DNA from: JBGTLA01 sp041744375
GTDB lineage: Bacteria; Actinomycetota; Acidimicrobiia; Spongiisociales; ZC4RG35
Reading direction: 5' to 3'
Length of the DNA stretch: 16,288 nucleotides
Assembly: GCA_041744375.1 (NCBI GenBank)
Contig: JBGTLA010000009.1
Coordinates: 1-16,288, forward strand
Shown: positions 1 through 7,548 of the stretch, in pieces
Layout: each line of letters begins with the position of its first letter
Numbering within the stretch: the first letter of the stretch is position 1
Notes under the pieces: generated by a model
What the model saw: only the letters and a program-made list of their open reading frames with translations
What the model was told of the DNA's origin: nothing
Database searches by the model: none
Translations under genes and position numbers: made by a program

Positions 1-1
1 C

Positions 2-721
2 CCGCTGCTGGATGCGGTGCGAGTGGTGCCGGGCACGCGCCTGCTCGATGTCGCCACCGGCCCAGGGCATCTGCCGGCCCGGGCCGCCGAAAGGGGAGCG
101 GTCCCGGTTGGTGTTGACGTCGCCGACGCCATGGTCACTCGTGCACGGGAGCTGTATCCGACGTTGAAGTTCCACCGCGGGGATGCGGAAGAGCTGCCGT
201 TCGCAGATGCTGAGTTTGACGCGGTCACCGCCAACTTCCTGCTCCCCCATCTGGCGCGGCCCGAGCGGGCCATGGCTGAACTGGTCAGGGTGCTCGCTCC
301 CGGCGGCCGGCTGGCCTTGGCGACATGGGATGTGCCTTCCAGGGCGCGCCTGTTCGGATTCTTCCTAGAGGCTTTCAGCGAGGTCGGTGCCGCACCACCG
401 TCAGACCTCCCGGCAGGCCCAGACGTCTTTCGCTTCGCCGACGATGCCGCCTTCACCGAGCTGCTCACTACAGCAGGGCTGCGAGATGTGGAAGTGTCCC
501 CGATCGCCTTCAACTACGAGACCGCCACGTTCGACGAGTACTGGCAGGCTTTGCAGGAGGGGACGGTCCGCATGTCATCGCTGCTACACGGCCAGTCTGA
601 GGAGACCCGCCTGCGAATCCGTGATGCCCTGAAACAGAAGCTCGATGAGCACCGCGCCCCAATCGACACGATCACACTCCCTGTCGCGGTCAAGCTCGCC
701 GCCGGGACAAAGTTGAGCTGA
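2..721 (+). CDS. Class I SAM-dependent methyltransferase, 5'-truncated by window edge
   Basis: The reading frame is open to the left edge of the window, so the true start is missing; GTG codons at 17 and 23 are internal candidates only. The visible part carries Methyltransf_11/UbiE-like hallmarks: motif I LLDVATGPGHL, an acidic loop VGVDVADAM that ends beta2 and should contact the SAM ribose, then GDAEELPFADAEFDAV and the post-motif LVRVLAPGGRLALATWD. These show a Rossmann-fold SAM methyltransferase that is probably cytosolic. The C-terminal third (FADDAAFTELLTTAGLRDVEV) is the usual variable cap that determines substrate, and the substrate cannot be read from it. The gene ends in TGA at 719-721. 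No clear terminator follows, and no partner gene is visible in the window. The family assignment is firm and the specific reaction is unknown. Confidence 0.85.
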   Translation, partial: PLLDAVRVVPGTRLLDVATGPGHLPARAAERGAVPVGVDVADAMVTRARELYPTLKFHRGDAEELPFADAEFDAVTANFLLPHLARPERAMAELVRVLAPGGRLALATWDVPSRARLFGFFLEAFSEVGAAPPSDLPAGPDVFRFADDAAFTELLTTAGLRDVEVSPIAFNYETATFDEYWQALQEGTVRMSSLLHGQSEETRLRIRDALKQKLDEHRAPIDTITLPVAVKLAAGTKLS

Positions 722-1078
722 CGAAGGCGACATCGTCGGGCAGCGAGCGAGGCGATGCGTAGGCGGTCGGGACGGTTGAATGCTTCGAGGTCGCCGACCT
801 TTGCAGGCGAAGTGGCCGGGGGTGGCCTTTGGAGCCGTCTTGTCGCTCTTCGAATATGGCCGCAACATCGCGGTCCATGCTTTCAAACCAGTCGCAGAAT
901 CGGTTTCAACCCAGTCGCGCTGACGAACGTCAGAAGGTTGACCTGCCCTGTCTCGTCCGGGAGCCCCTTGGGCATGGGCTTCACCTCACCACGACGTCGT
1001 CACTCCGATGGAGAATGGCTCCCGAGGATGGTTCCACGGCATCAGGTCGGCCCGATGGACGCAACCTCCGACGCGCCG
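722..1078. other. Intergenic stretch without a recognisable gene
   Basis: I see no convincing coding sequence here. Open frames exist on both strands, but they are short, mutually overlapping and resemble no family I know. One minus-strand frame around 730-860 has plausible amino-acid composition and could be a decayed remnant, but I cannot support that. The only recognisable signal nearby is the hairpin at 1079-1097, which belongs to the tRNA-Arg. Confidence 0.4.
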
Positions 1079-1097
1079 AAACCCCGCCTGAGCAGGG
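1079..1097 (-). terminator. Hairpin terminator downstream of tRNA-Arg
   Basis: Read on the minus strand, the sequence is CCCTGC-TCAG-GCGGGG followed by TTT. This is a 6-bp stem (one T-G pair) with a 4-nt loop and a short T run, 11 nt past the 3' end of tRNA-Arg. The position and shape suit an intrinsic terminator, although the T run is short. Confidence 0.5.
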
Positions 1098-1107
1098 ATT
1101 TCGTCTG

Positions 1108-1181
1108 CGCGCCCGGGGCGACTCGAACACCCAACCTCCTGATCCGTAGTCAGACGCTCTATCCAATTGAGCTACGGGCGC
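1108..1181 (-). tRNA. tRNA-Arg (anticodon ACG)
   Basis: On the minus strand a full cloverleaf can be drawn. The acceptor is GCGCCCG/CGGGCGC, the D arm starts TAGCTC, the anticodon stem is TCTGA/TCAGG around loop CTACGGA, and the T arm is GGGTG-TTCGAGT-CGCCC. The loop places ACG at positions 34-36, which reads CGN arginine codons after A34-to-inosine editing. The discriminator is G and no CCA is encoded. A possible -10 box (TATCCT, minus strand) lies at 1191-1196, about 10 nt upstream of the mature 5' end. Confidence 0.95.
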
Positions 1182-1425
1182 AACACGCACAGGATAATGC
1201 TGCCATCTGACTTCGCCGACCGCACAGTCGACTCACCCTGTCTGTGGTCTGCTATGGAGGGTCGCCCTCGAGCAGATCGGCCTGCAGCAGGGCAGTGGAG
1301 GCAGGTCCGATGCCACGGTGTCGATCCACGGCGTCCCGTAGATCGGCGAGTTTGTAGCGAGCCGCAACGCGGGTTCTTGTGGCACGAGTATCTCCCACCA
1401 TGATGGTGAGAGCGACAATACAAGC

Positions 1426-1517
<92 letters not shown>

Positions 1518-1754
1518 AATCCATCTCAAGGCTAACAACCCCCGCCACACCCACGGCAGGCGAGCGCCTTCGACCACTCGGCCACCTCTCCAATACCCCT
1601 CCAGGCTAACAACCCCCACCACACCCACAGCAGCCAACCTCGTCACGGCCGCAATCCTGGACTTCGTCGGCGACGGCCGCTTGAGCCTTGCACCCTGGAG
1701 GGTCGCGAGGCGCCTGCCGGCTGACCATCATCTCCCGTTGACGCTCGGCTGTCG

Positions 1755-1760
1755 TATGGT
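1755..1760 (+). promoter_or_regulatory. -10 box for a leaderless transcript
   Basis: TATGGT ends 7 nt before the ATG at 1768, so transcription should begin at or next to the start codon. This is a common actinobacterial arrangement. The box overlaps an earlier in-frame ATG at 1756, which argues against that codon as the start. No convincing -35 element is visible at the normal distance. Confidence 0.45.
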
Positions 1761-1767
1761 TCGGAGC

Positions 1768-2439
1768 ATGGACCGCACAGACATCCTCCAGTCGCTACAG
1801 GCCGCCGACGCCGCGACCCGTGAGGGCATGGGTCTGCAAGGAACCGGTTTTTGGAAGGCGGTGGGTGCCGTCAAGGGGTCGCCGGAGCACATCGACGAGT
1901 TCGCCGACCAGATCGCGATGATCGACCGCCGGGCCTTTGAGAACTGGGCGATACTCGTCATCCCCATTCGGGTTGGTACGGCCCTGGCGCTGGTTGCGGT
2001 GGCGACAGGGTCGGTTGGAATCGTTCTCGGCTTCCTACTCTCCGACCCCTGGAACTGGGTGCTCTTCGCGGTGGGCGCCGGGGTGCTGATCGTGGCCACT
2101 CACGGCCTGGGCCACCTCGTGATCGGGCGTCTCCAGGGCATGCGTTTCACTCACTGGTTCGTCGGGACCTTCGGTCGCCCCCAGCCGGGGATCAAGGTCG
2201 ATTACGCCACGTACTTGCGAACACCTCCCCGCCAGCGGGCATGGATGCACGCTTCGGGCGCTCTGGTCACCAAGGCCATGCCTTTTCTCTTGATTCCCGT
2301 TGCGCTCGTTGCGGGTATGCCGTGGTGGTTCACATGGGGAATGGCCGGCGTCGGAACCACCATGGTGGTCCTCGACGCTCTCTGGTCCGTCAACGCCTCA
2401 GATTGGAAGAAGTTCCGGCGCGAGATGCGCTACGCCTGA
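1768..2439 (+). CDS. Membrane protein resembling a site-2 protease, catalytic Glu absent
   Basis: This 223-aa protein has a soluble N-terminal part of about 60 residues and then four or more hydrophobic segments (about 62-90, 97-120, 160-183 and 187-205). I do not recognise a named family. Residues 112-116 read HGLGH within a segment followed by LVIGRLQGMRF, the position and context of HExxH in M50 intramembrane metalloproteases (HELGHxxxGRLxGV). Here Gly replaces the catalytic Glu. A later segment, ASGALVTK, resembles the (A/S)GPLxN stretch of M50 proteins, and Asp203 in VVLDALWSVN could match the distal Asp ligand. An inactive S2P-like protein is an inference from these motifs. ATG 1768 is preferred because the -10 box covers the earlier ATG. 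The gene converges on the MscS gene with one base between their stop codons. Confidence 0.75.
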   Translation: MDRTDILQSLQAADAATREGMGLQGTGFWKAVGAVKGSPEHIDEFADQIAMIDRRAFENWAILVIPIRVGTALALVAVATGSVGIVLGFLLSDPWNWVLFAVGAGVLIVATHGLGHLVIGRLQGMRFTHWFVGTFGRPQPGIKVDYATYLRTPPRQRAWMHASGALVTKAMPFLLIPVALVAGMPWWFTWGMAGVGTTMVVLDALWSVNASDWKKFRREMRYA

Positions 2440-2440
2440 C

Positions 2441-3559
2441 TCACGAATCCTCAAGTGGGTTCTCGCCGCCGTCTTCTGGAGAGCCGGTCTGACCGTCTGC
2501 CGTGGCCGTAGCCCCTTCCTCGGCGGCCCCCTTACCGGTCGCGGCCGAGGGTGCTGACGGATCGATCGTCCGAGTCTCAGGCACGTGCTCGGAATCCCTC
2601 CGCAGCCACACCGTCCGTTGCTGGAAGGGGATCTCGATATGCTCTCGGTCGAAGGAGAGTTTGATGCGCCGGCGAAGCTCTCTGGAGATGGCCCACTGCT
2701 CTCCGGGTCGAGTCTTGACGACGAGACGTATCACGACAGAGTCGTCGGCCAAGGATTCCACCCCCCAGATCTCGGGATCCGCCAAGAAGATGGCCTCGTA
2801 AATCTCCTCTCCTGCCATGCCGTCGGCGACCTCCTTGATGATGGCTGCCGCCCGGTCGATGTCGGAACCGTAGGCGACCCCGATGTCCAGCAACGCCCGC
2901 GACCACTCTTGACTCATGTTCCCAACCCGACGTATCTCTCCGTTGGGCACGTGCCACAAGGTGCCGGTGACATCCCGCAGTCGCGTCGTGCGCAGGCCCA
3001 CTCCCTCCACGACACCCATCGCCTCACCGACGTCGATCACGTCGCCCACCCCGTACTGGTCCTCGATGAGCATGAACATCCCCGACAACACATCCCGGAC
3101 GACGTTCTGTGCCCCAAACCCCAATGCCACTCCCAAGATGCCGGCGCCCGCCAGCAGGGGGGCCACGTTGAGGCCGATGGTGGCGCCGAGGATCGTCAGC
3201 AGGGCTACCGACCACACGGTGACGCCGATGACACTGTGAGTTACCGCCCCGAGCGCATCGACCCTCTGGTTGCGGCGCGTCGAGGCACCTACTGCGAGGG
3301 TTCCGACCATGTCGCGACTCTTGAGGCGCTCCATCAGCCGCCGGGCGAGGCGCCGGAGCAGCATCACCGCCAACCACGCCAACGACACAATGATGAGGAT
3401 CTGGAGCAAAGGCTCGATGACTCGGCCGAGCACCCCGGCCGTGAAGCTTTCAGCATCGAGGTCGAAGAGATCCACCAAGATCTCGGTCAGGGGGCGAGAT
3501 GGTTCCTCGACCACGACCAACGGGGCCTCCGTGATTTCAGTGGTCTCGGCCGCCAGCAT
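2441..3559 (-). CDS. MscS-family mechanosensitive ion channel
   Basis: This 372-aa protein is a small-conductance mechanosensitive channel. Such channels open under membrane tension to release solutes during hypo-osmotic shock. The N-terminus has a hydrophobic segment (about 47-68, IEPLLQILIIVSLAWLAVML) and a second helix near 105-127. The pore-lining helix follows, with the Ala/Gly-rich pattern LLAGAGILGVALGFGAQNVV and then DVLSGMFMLIEDQYGVGD, which is diagnostic of the family. The beta domain (VEGVGLRTTRLRDVTGTLWHVPNG) comes next and then the alpha/beta cytoplasmic vestibule. The last 50 residues are a low-complexity Ala/Gly/Glu tail not needed for channel function. The start at 3559 has no good ribosome-binding site, but TACCCT on the minus strand (3573-3568) lies 8 nt upstream, fitting leaderless expression. 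It is divergent from the IclR-like regulator. Confidence 0.93.
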   Translation of the reverse strand: MLAAETTEITEAPLVVVEEPSRPLTEILVDLFDLDAESFTAGVLGRVIEPLLQILIIVSLAWLAVMLLRRLARRLMERLKSRDMVGTLAVGASTRRNQRVDALGAVTHSVIGVTVWSVALLTILGATIGLNVAPLLAGAGILGVALGFGAQNVVRDVLSGMFMLIEDQYGVGDVIDVGEAMGVVEGVGLRTTRLRDVTGTLWHVPNGEIRRVGNMSQEWSRALLDIGVAYGSDIDRAAAIIKEVADGMAGEEIYEAIFLADPEIWGVESLADDSVVIRLVVKTRPGEQWAISRELRRRIKLSFDREHIEIPFQQRTVWLRRDSEHVPETRTIDPSAPSAATGKGAAEEGATATADGQTGSPEDGGENPLEDS

Positions 3560-3637
3560 GGAGCAAGAGGGTAGCCGTCCAAAGCACCCACTCTGATGTT
3601 CTTCATGCTGGACTCATGTCCGCTATGCTGGACGACG
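3560..3637. promoter_or_regulatory. Divergent promoter region with operator-like repeats
   Basis: This 78-bp gap separates the MscS start from the regulator start. For the rightward operon, TATGCT (3624-3629) ends 8 nt before ATG 3638, giving a leaderless -10. The leftward gene has TACCCT at 3573-3568. The 9-mer ATGCTGGAC occurs at 3605-3613 and again at 3625-3633, 20 bp apart and so on the same helical face; the second copy overlaps the -10 box. Between them lies the inverted repeat GGAC-TCAT-GTCC (3610-3621). The arrangement suits autoregulation by the adjacent IclR-like protein, which is an inference. Confidence 0.55.
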
Positions 3638-4804
3638 ATGCCCGCACAGGACTATTCCCAACAGGTGCCTGCCGCCGATCGCACCCTCACCCTCCTCGAA
3701 ACCCTGGTTTTTCACCCAGATGGGCTCCCCAGCGCCGAACTGCTCGCTGCGACAGGCGGATCGAGAAGCGGCCTGTATGCCCTGTTGAACACTCTGCGAG
3801 CTCGGGATTACGTAGTCTCCGAGGACGGTCGCCACCGGCTGGGACCGGCCATGTCGTTTCTCGTGACTGCTCGCCCTCCCGCCCTCGACGCCCTCGTGAA
3901 CGCCTGGCGATCCGAGACGGAACTCCTGTCGCTGTCAGAGAGTTTCGCCTTGTCATGGCCCGACGGCCAGGGGGCGGTCATCGTCGCCCAAGCACCGGCG
4001 AGCCGGCCCGTCAGGGTCGTCTACCAGACCGGATCACGTCGTGAGGGCTCTTCCGACGTTCTGGTTCTGGCGGCGGGGGGCGCCGGAGACTCACCGCAAA
4101 TGCAGGCGGTTCGTCGGACGGGTCGGGCACTCAGCGAGGGCGAGGAGCATATCGAGGTGGCAGTCCCGGTATGCGAAGACGGTATCCGACCCTTGGCCGC
4201 CGTCCTCGGTGGGATCCCACGCCATCGCGCCGGGGCCGAGGCGGTGTCCGCGATCACCGGCCAGCTGAGACAGCTGGCCGCGCGCCTGTCTCATCATCTC
4301 GGCGCACCGGTCTATCAACCCTACGGGTGGGTGTCGACAAAAGGTGTCGGTCCCATGCGCGACCTGACCGTCGAGGAGACAACAGAGTTTCTCAACGGCG
4401 TGTTCGGCGCACAGCTCGCTTGCGTTCGCGCCGACGGCACCCCCCACGTAGTGCCTCTCTGGTACGAGTGGGACGGTGCGGCCATGTGGATCCCAGCCTC
4501 GCCCGGGGCGTCGTGGCGAACGCACATCACCGAGAACCCCCGGGTATCGGTGACGATCGATGAGCCCTGGCCACCCCTGCGAAGGGCTTTTTTGTCGGGC
4601 GTGGCCGCCGAGGTACCCGAGGATGCCGTACAGGGAGGCATCGGTGGGCTACGTCGACGATTGGCGGTCAGATATCTGGGTCATGGAGCCACCAAGCGCC
4701 CTGAATTGACCGATCCCGCCGGCTGGTCGGCGGTACGGATCACCCCCGAACGGATCCACGGACGCCAGGGCCTCGGGCCTGACCAGCTGAGGACCGCTTC
4801 GTGA
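3638..4804 (+). CDS. IclR-type HTH regulator fused to a PNPOx-like flavin/F420-binding domain
   Basis: This 388-aa protein starts at ATG 3638, 8 nt after a -10 box; upstream in-frame ATGs at 3596 and 3605 precede the promoter. Residues 10-65 form an IclR-style winged helix (DRTLTLLETLVFHPDGLPSA, SRSGLYALLNTLRARDYV, then GRHRLGPAM). Residues about 75-235 look like a diverged IclR effector domain. From residue 240 (MRDLTVEETTEFL) a second module begins that matches the pyridoxamine 5'-phosphate oxidase-like split barrel: GTPHVVPLWYEWDGAAMWI, WRTHITENPRVSVTID, then VRITPERIHGRQGLG. Domains of this fold bind FMN, F420 or haem, and which one applies here is not visible. The stop overlaps the next GTG start (GTGA), so the protein is probably translationally coupled to the ABC importer and controls it. 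The fusion is unusual; both domain assignments are good and the ligand is unknown. Confidence 0.8.
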   Translation: MPAQDYSQQVPAADRTLTLLETLVFHPDGLPSAELLAATGGSRSGLYALLNTLRARDYVVSEDGRHRLGPAMSFLVTARPPALDALVNAWRSETELLSLSESFALSWPDGQGAVIVAQAPASRPVRVVYQTGSRREGSSDVLVLAAGGAGDSPQMQAVRRTGRALSEGEEHIEVAVPVCEDGIRPLAAVLGGIPRHRAGAEAVSAITGQLRQLAARLSHHLGAPVYQPYGWVSTKGVGPMRDLTVEETTEFLNGVFGAQLACVRADGTPHVVPLWYEWDGAAMWIPASPGASWRTHITENPRVSVTIDEPWPPLRRAFLSGVAAEVPEDAVQGGIGGLRRRLAVRYLGHGATKRPELTDPAGWSAVRITPERIHGRQGLGPDQLRTAS

Positions 4805-5583
4805 CCGGGGGGACGAGAATCGTCGTCGACCGTGTCGCCAAGTCTTACGGCGATCCGCCCCTGGGCGCGCTCGAAGAGGTCTGCTTCACTGCCGAGCCGG
4901 GCACCATCACGGCGGTGGTGGGAGCCAGCGGATCGGGCAAGTCATCGCTGCTTCGTCTCATCGGGGGCCTCGACACTCCCACGGACGGAGCAATCAGCAT
5001 CGGGGAGCAGTCACCAGACGAGATCCGGCGCTCCAAAGGCATCGGATGGATGGCCCAGCACCCGGCATTGCTGCCGTGGAGAACCGTCGCCGAGAATGTG
5101 TCGCTCGCCCAGACGATCAACATCCGCCCGGGTCGCCCACTCCCCGACCCTGACAACCTCATCGAGTTGGTGGGGCTCGCCGAGTTCGAGAGCGCCCTCC
5201 CCGGCACCCTTTCCGGAGGCATGCAGCAGCGTGCGGCACTGGCCCGGACACTGGCCATCGGAGCGGCGGTATGGCTCATGGACGAGCCCTTCGCCTCTCT
5301 CGACGAGTTGACCCGCCAGTCTCTCGGGGACGACCTGCTCGACATGCGGGTCCGGTTTGCGCCGACCGTCGTGTGGGTTACACACCACATACCCGAGGCA
5401 GTTCGGCTCGCCGACCAGGTCGTGGTCCTCACCCCCCGCCCCGGGCGAGTGGCTGGCACCGTGCCCGTCGGTCTCAATCGACCCCGCGACGACACCGCCC
5501 TCCCGTTCCAGGATGTCGTTCGAGAGATCCGAGATCTGCTGCAGGGGGGACGTGTCGCTACCCAGCTGGGAGCAGCCAGATGA
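4801..5583 (+). CDS. ABC importer ATPase, NitT/TauT (SsuB/ThiZ-like) type
   Basis: This 260-aa cytoplasmic ATPase energises the adjacent permease. All nucleotide-binding motifs are present: Walker A GASGSGKS (41-48), Q-loop region GWMAQHPALLPWRTVAENV (the LPW after the Q-loop is typical of the nitrate/taurine/sulfonate branch), signature LSGGMQQRAALARTLA (from 137), Walker B VWLMDEP with Asp161-Glu162, D-loop SLDE and H-loop VTHHIPEA. Full length fits the family. The GTG start overlaps the upstream stop, and its own stop overlaps the permease start (ATGA), so the genes form one coupled operon. The transporter class is certain. The substrate is not: this branch includes importers of sulfonates, nitrate, thiamine pyrimidine precursors and riboflavin. 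Confidence 0.93.
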   Translation: MTGGTRIVVDRVAKSYGDPPLGALEEVCFTAEPGTITAVVGASGSGKSSLLRLIGGLDTPTDGAISIGEQSPDEIRRSKGIGWMAQHPALLPWRTVAENVSLAQTINIRPGRPLPDPDNLIELVGLAEFESALPGTLSGGMQQRAALARTLAIGAAVWLMDEPFASLDELTRQSLGDDLLDMRVRFAPTVVWVTHHIPEAVRLADQVVVLTPRPGRVAGTVPVGLNRPRDDTALPFQDVVREIRDLLQGGRVATQLGAAR

Positions 5584-6320
5584 AGCGACCACGCGGGCTG
5601 GCCGGGATGGTCTTGGTGCTGGTGCTCCTCGCTGCCTGGGAGGTAGGGGTACACGTGTCCAACACGCCGGTCTATCTGGTGCCGGCTCCCAGCGCTGTGG
5701 CCGCCAGCCTGATCAACAGCTCCTCGGGTCTGGCACCGGCCGCTGCCATCACACTGGTGGAAGCTTTGGCCGGTCTCGCCATCGGTACCGCCGTAGGTGT
5801 CGGACTGGCTGTCGCCATCACCTTCTGGGGCCAGCTAGAGCAGGGCATCCTGTCCCTGGCCATCCTGATCAAGTCCACCCCGATCATCGCCGTGGCGCCG
5901 ATCCTCACGGTGTGGATGGGCTTCGGTCACGGGCCCAAGGTGGTGGTGACCGCTCTGTTGACCTTCTTTCCGGTCCTCATCAACTCGGTGGAAGGATTCC
6001 GGGCCGTCAACCCGGCCATCTCGGAGTGGATGCGCTCGATCGACGCATCGCCCCGTCACCACTTCGTGCATGCCCGCTGGCCATCGGCGCGCCCGTTTCT
6101 TTTTGCAGCGCTGAAAGTGGCGGCGCCCCTGGCGATGATCGGAGCGGTCATCGCCCAATGGATGGGGGCCTCGGCCGGCCTCGGGCGGCTGATGTGGCTG
6201 GCCTACAACAATCTCGACATGCCTTCGCTCTTCGCATCCGTGTTCGTGCTCACCGTGCTGAGTGCCGGCGTGTATCACGCCGTGGTGGTGGCGGAACGAC
6301 GCGCCGTGAGCTGGGCCTGA
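5580..6320 (+). CDS. ABC importer permease, SsuC/ThiX-like (BPD_transp_1)
   Basis: This 246-aa integral membrane protein starts at the ATG that overlaps the ATPase stop; the frame is open further upstream, but that part shadows the ATPase gene. It has about six hydrophobic helices. The cytoplasmic coupling loop is FRAVNPAISEWMRSIDASPR followed by HHFVHARWPSARPFLFAALK. It occupies the position of the EAA loop (EAARxLGAS...PAALPxIxxGLR) that docks on the ATPase, though the EAA signature itself is diverged. The segment STPIIAVAPILTVWMGFGHGPK is very typical of NitT/TauT-family permeases. It probably works as a homodimer with the ATPase at 4801 and the lipoprotein at 6324. The family is clear and the substrate is not. 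Confidence 0.92.
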   Translation: MKRPRGLAGMVLVLVLLAAWEVGVHVSNTPVYLVPAPSAVAASLINSSSGLAPAAAITLVEALAGLAIGTAVGVGLAVAITFWGQLEQGILSLAILIKSTPIIAVAPILTVWMGFGHGPKVVVTALLTFFPVLINSVEGFRAVNPAISEWMRSIDASPRHHFVHARWPSARPFLFAALKVAAPLAMIGAVIAQWMGASAGLGRLMWLAYNNLDMPSLFASVFVLTVLSAGVYHAVVVAERRAVSWA

Positions 6321-6323
6321 CTC

Positions 6324-7316
6324 GTGCGGCGCCCAACCACCTACCTCGCCCTCTTCGTCCTGTTGGCTGCCTCCTGCGGGTCGGCGGAACCAGCCGGCGA
6401 TGAGCTCTACGAGCTCACCTTCATGGCTGGGTTCAGCCCCCAGGCCAACCTCCCGTTCGTGGGAGCCTACGTTGCCGACCGACTCGGGTTCTTCGAATCC
6501 GAAGGTCTGGTCGTCGACATCAGGCACTCCGCCTCCGGTGGAGAGCACCTGCAACTACTAGCGGCCGGCGAAGTGGACATAACCACCCAGGACGCGGCCG
6601 TGGTCCTCCAACGACGTGCCGACCCGGGCATCCCCCTGGTCTCGATCGGGCTCATCGGCCAGCGAGGTCAGCAAGCGTACGTGGCGCTGGCCGACAGCGG
6701 CATCTCGACCCCAGCCGATTGGGCGGGGCGTTCGGTCGGATTCAAGGGCACACCCCCGCCCGACGTGTTCGCCATTCTCGACGCCGTCGGGTTGGAGTCG
6801 AGCGATGTCGACCTCGTCAACGTCGGCTTCGACCCGCGGGTGCTGACCGAGGGCCAAGTGGACGTCTACCCCGTGTTCAAGTCGAACGAACCGAACACCC
6901 TGGCCGAATGGGGCTTCGAACTCGTGAGCTGGGAGGCGGCCGACTTCGGCGTCCCCACCCTGGGACTCACCTACGTGGCCACCGAGGAAACGGTCGCTGC
7001 CGAGCCGGAGAGGCTGGCTGCCTTCATGCGGGCCGTCCTGAGAGGAATCGAGCACGCCCGCCAGAATCCTGATGAGGCCGTTGAGATTGTTCTCGAGTTC
7101 ACCGGCCCCGACGCCGACCGTGCCCACCAGCTGTTCATGCTCGAGTCCGAGTTGGAGGATTCCCGTAGCGAAGTGACCGAGACGCATGGACTCGGTTGGC
7201 AGACCACCGAGCAGTGGCGGGCCCTCGCCGACTTTCTCGTCGCCTATGGAGCCCTCCCCGACCAAGTCGACGTGGAGGCCGCCTTCACAACACGATTCCT
7301 CCCCTCCGGCGGGTAA
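6324..7316 (+). CDS. Substrate-binding lipoprotein, NMT1/THI5-like (ABC importer)
   Basis: This 330-aa protein starts at a GTG three bases after the permease stop. The N-terminus is a lipoprotein signal peptide: MRRPTTYLALFVLLAASC, with lipobox LAAS-C and lipidated Cys18. The mature protein follows the NMT1/THI5 pattern: FMAGFSPQANLPFVGAYVAD, GFFESEGLVVDI, LLAAGEVDITTQDAAVVL, SWEAADFGVPTLGLTYVATE, then the helix FMRAVLRGIEHARQNPDEAV. ThiY and RibY, binding proteins for a thiamine pyrimidine precursor and for riboflavin, belong to this group, as do sulfonate-binding proteins. The flavin-fold domain in the operon's regulator makes a cofactor or cofactor precursor an attractive but unproven substrate. 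An IS110 element begins just after the stop, and no terminator is evident. Confidence 0.9.
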   Translation: MRRPTTYLALFVLLAASCGSAEPAGDELYELTFMAGFSPQANLPFVGAYVADRLGFFESEGLVVDIRHSASGGEHLQLLAAGEVDITTQDAAVVLQRRADPGIPLVSIGLIGQRGQQAYVALADSGISTPADWAGRSVGFKGTPPPDVFAILDAVGLESSDVDLVNVGFDPRVLTEGQVDVYPVFKSNEPNTLAEWGFELVSWEAADFGVPTLGLTYVATEETVAAEPERLAAFMRAVLRGIEHARQNPDEAVEIVLEFTGPDADRAHQLFMLESELEDSRSEVTETHGLGWQTTEQWRALADFLVAYGALPDQVDVEAAFTTRFLPSGG

Positions 7317-7337
7317 TCTCGTCTCAGTGTCATGCTC

Positions 7338-7500
7338 TTGTTGGTCCGACGGGTTCGCTCATAATCTCGCTGCCTCTTTCGGAATGGCTTGCATGGGTTT
7401 TGCGGCCCGTCGGACGCGCCGGACCGGCCTGCAGGACCTCAGGTGCTGGCCCCATCCAAACAAGTCAGGAGGTTGGCCTCCGGCCTCGACTGAGGCGTGC
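7338..7500 (+). ncRNA. Candidate bridge RNA of the IS110 element
   Basis: The noncoding left end upstream of the transposase is rich in strong stems. A perfect 10-bp inverted repeat, GTCCGACGGG (7344-7353) and CCCGTCGGAC (7406-7415), encloses a 52-nt internal region of the kind that could hold a guide loop. Two adjacent perfect hairpins follow: GGAGG-TTGG-CCTCC (7468-7481) and GCCTC-GACT-GAGGC (7483-7496). IS110-family transposases are known to use a bridge RNA from this position with target- and donor-binding loops. Exact ends and guide assignments cannot be set without the donor and target sequences. Confidence 0.55.
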
Positions 7501-7548
7501 TCACCGACCGGTCCTTGCACTACCCCTCGAAAGGAGAGGAGCAGGATC

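Noticed and set aside
1391..1413. Inverted repeat CTCCCACCATGATGGTGAG downstream of tRNA-Ser as a terminator
   Set aside because: The stem is imperfect and there is no T run on the minus strand; it could be chance.
2585..3574. Long open frame on the plus strand through the MscS gene
   Set aside because: It is antisense to a clear MscS protein, has an atypical His/Gln/Asp-rich composition and matches no family; it is a shadow of high-GC coding DNA.
5271..5579. Upstream extension of the permease frame
   Set aside because: It overlaps the ATPase C-terminus with Arg/Pro-rich nonsense; the ATG at 5580 overlapping the ATPase stop is the natural start.
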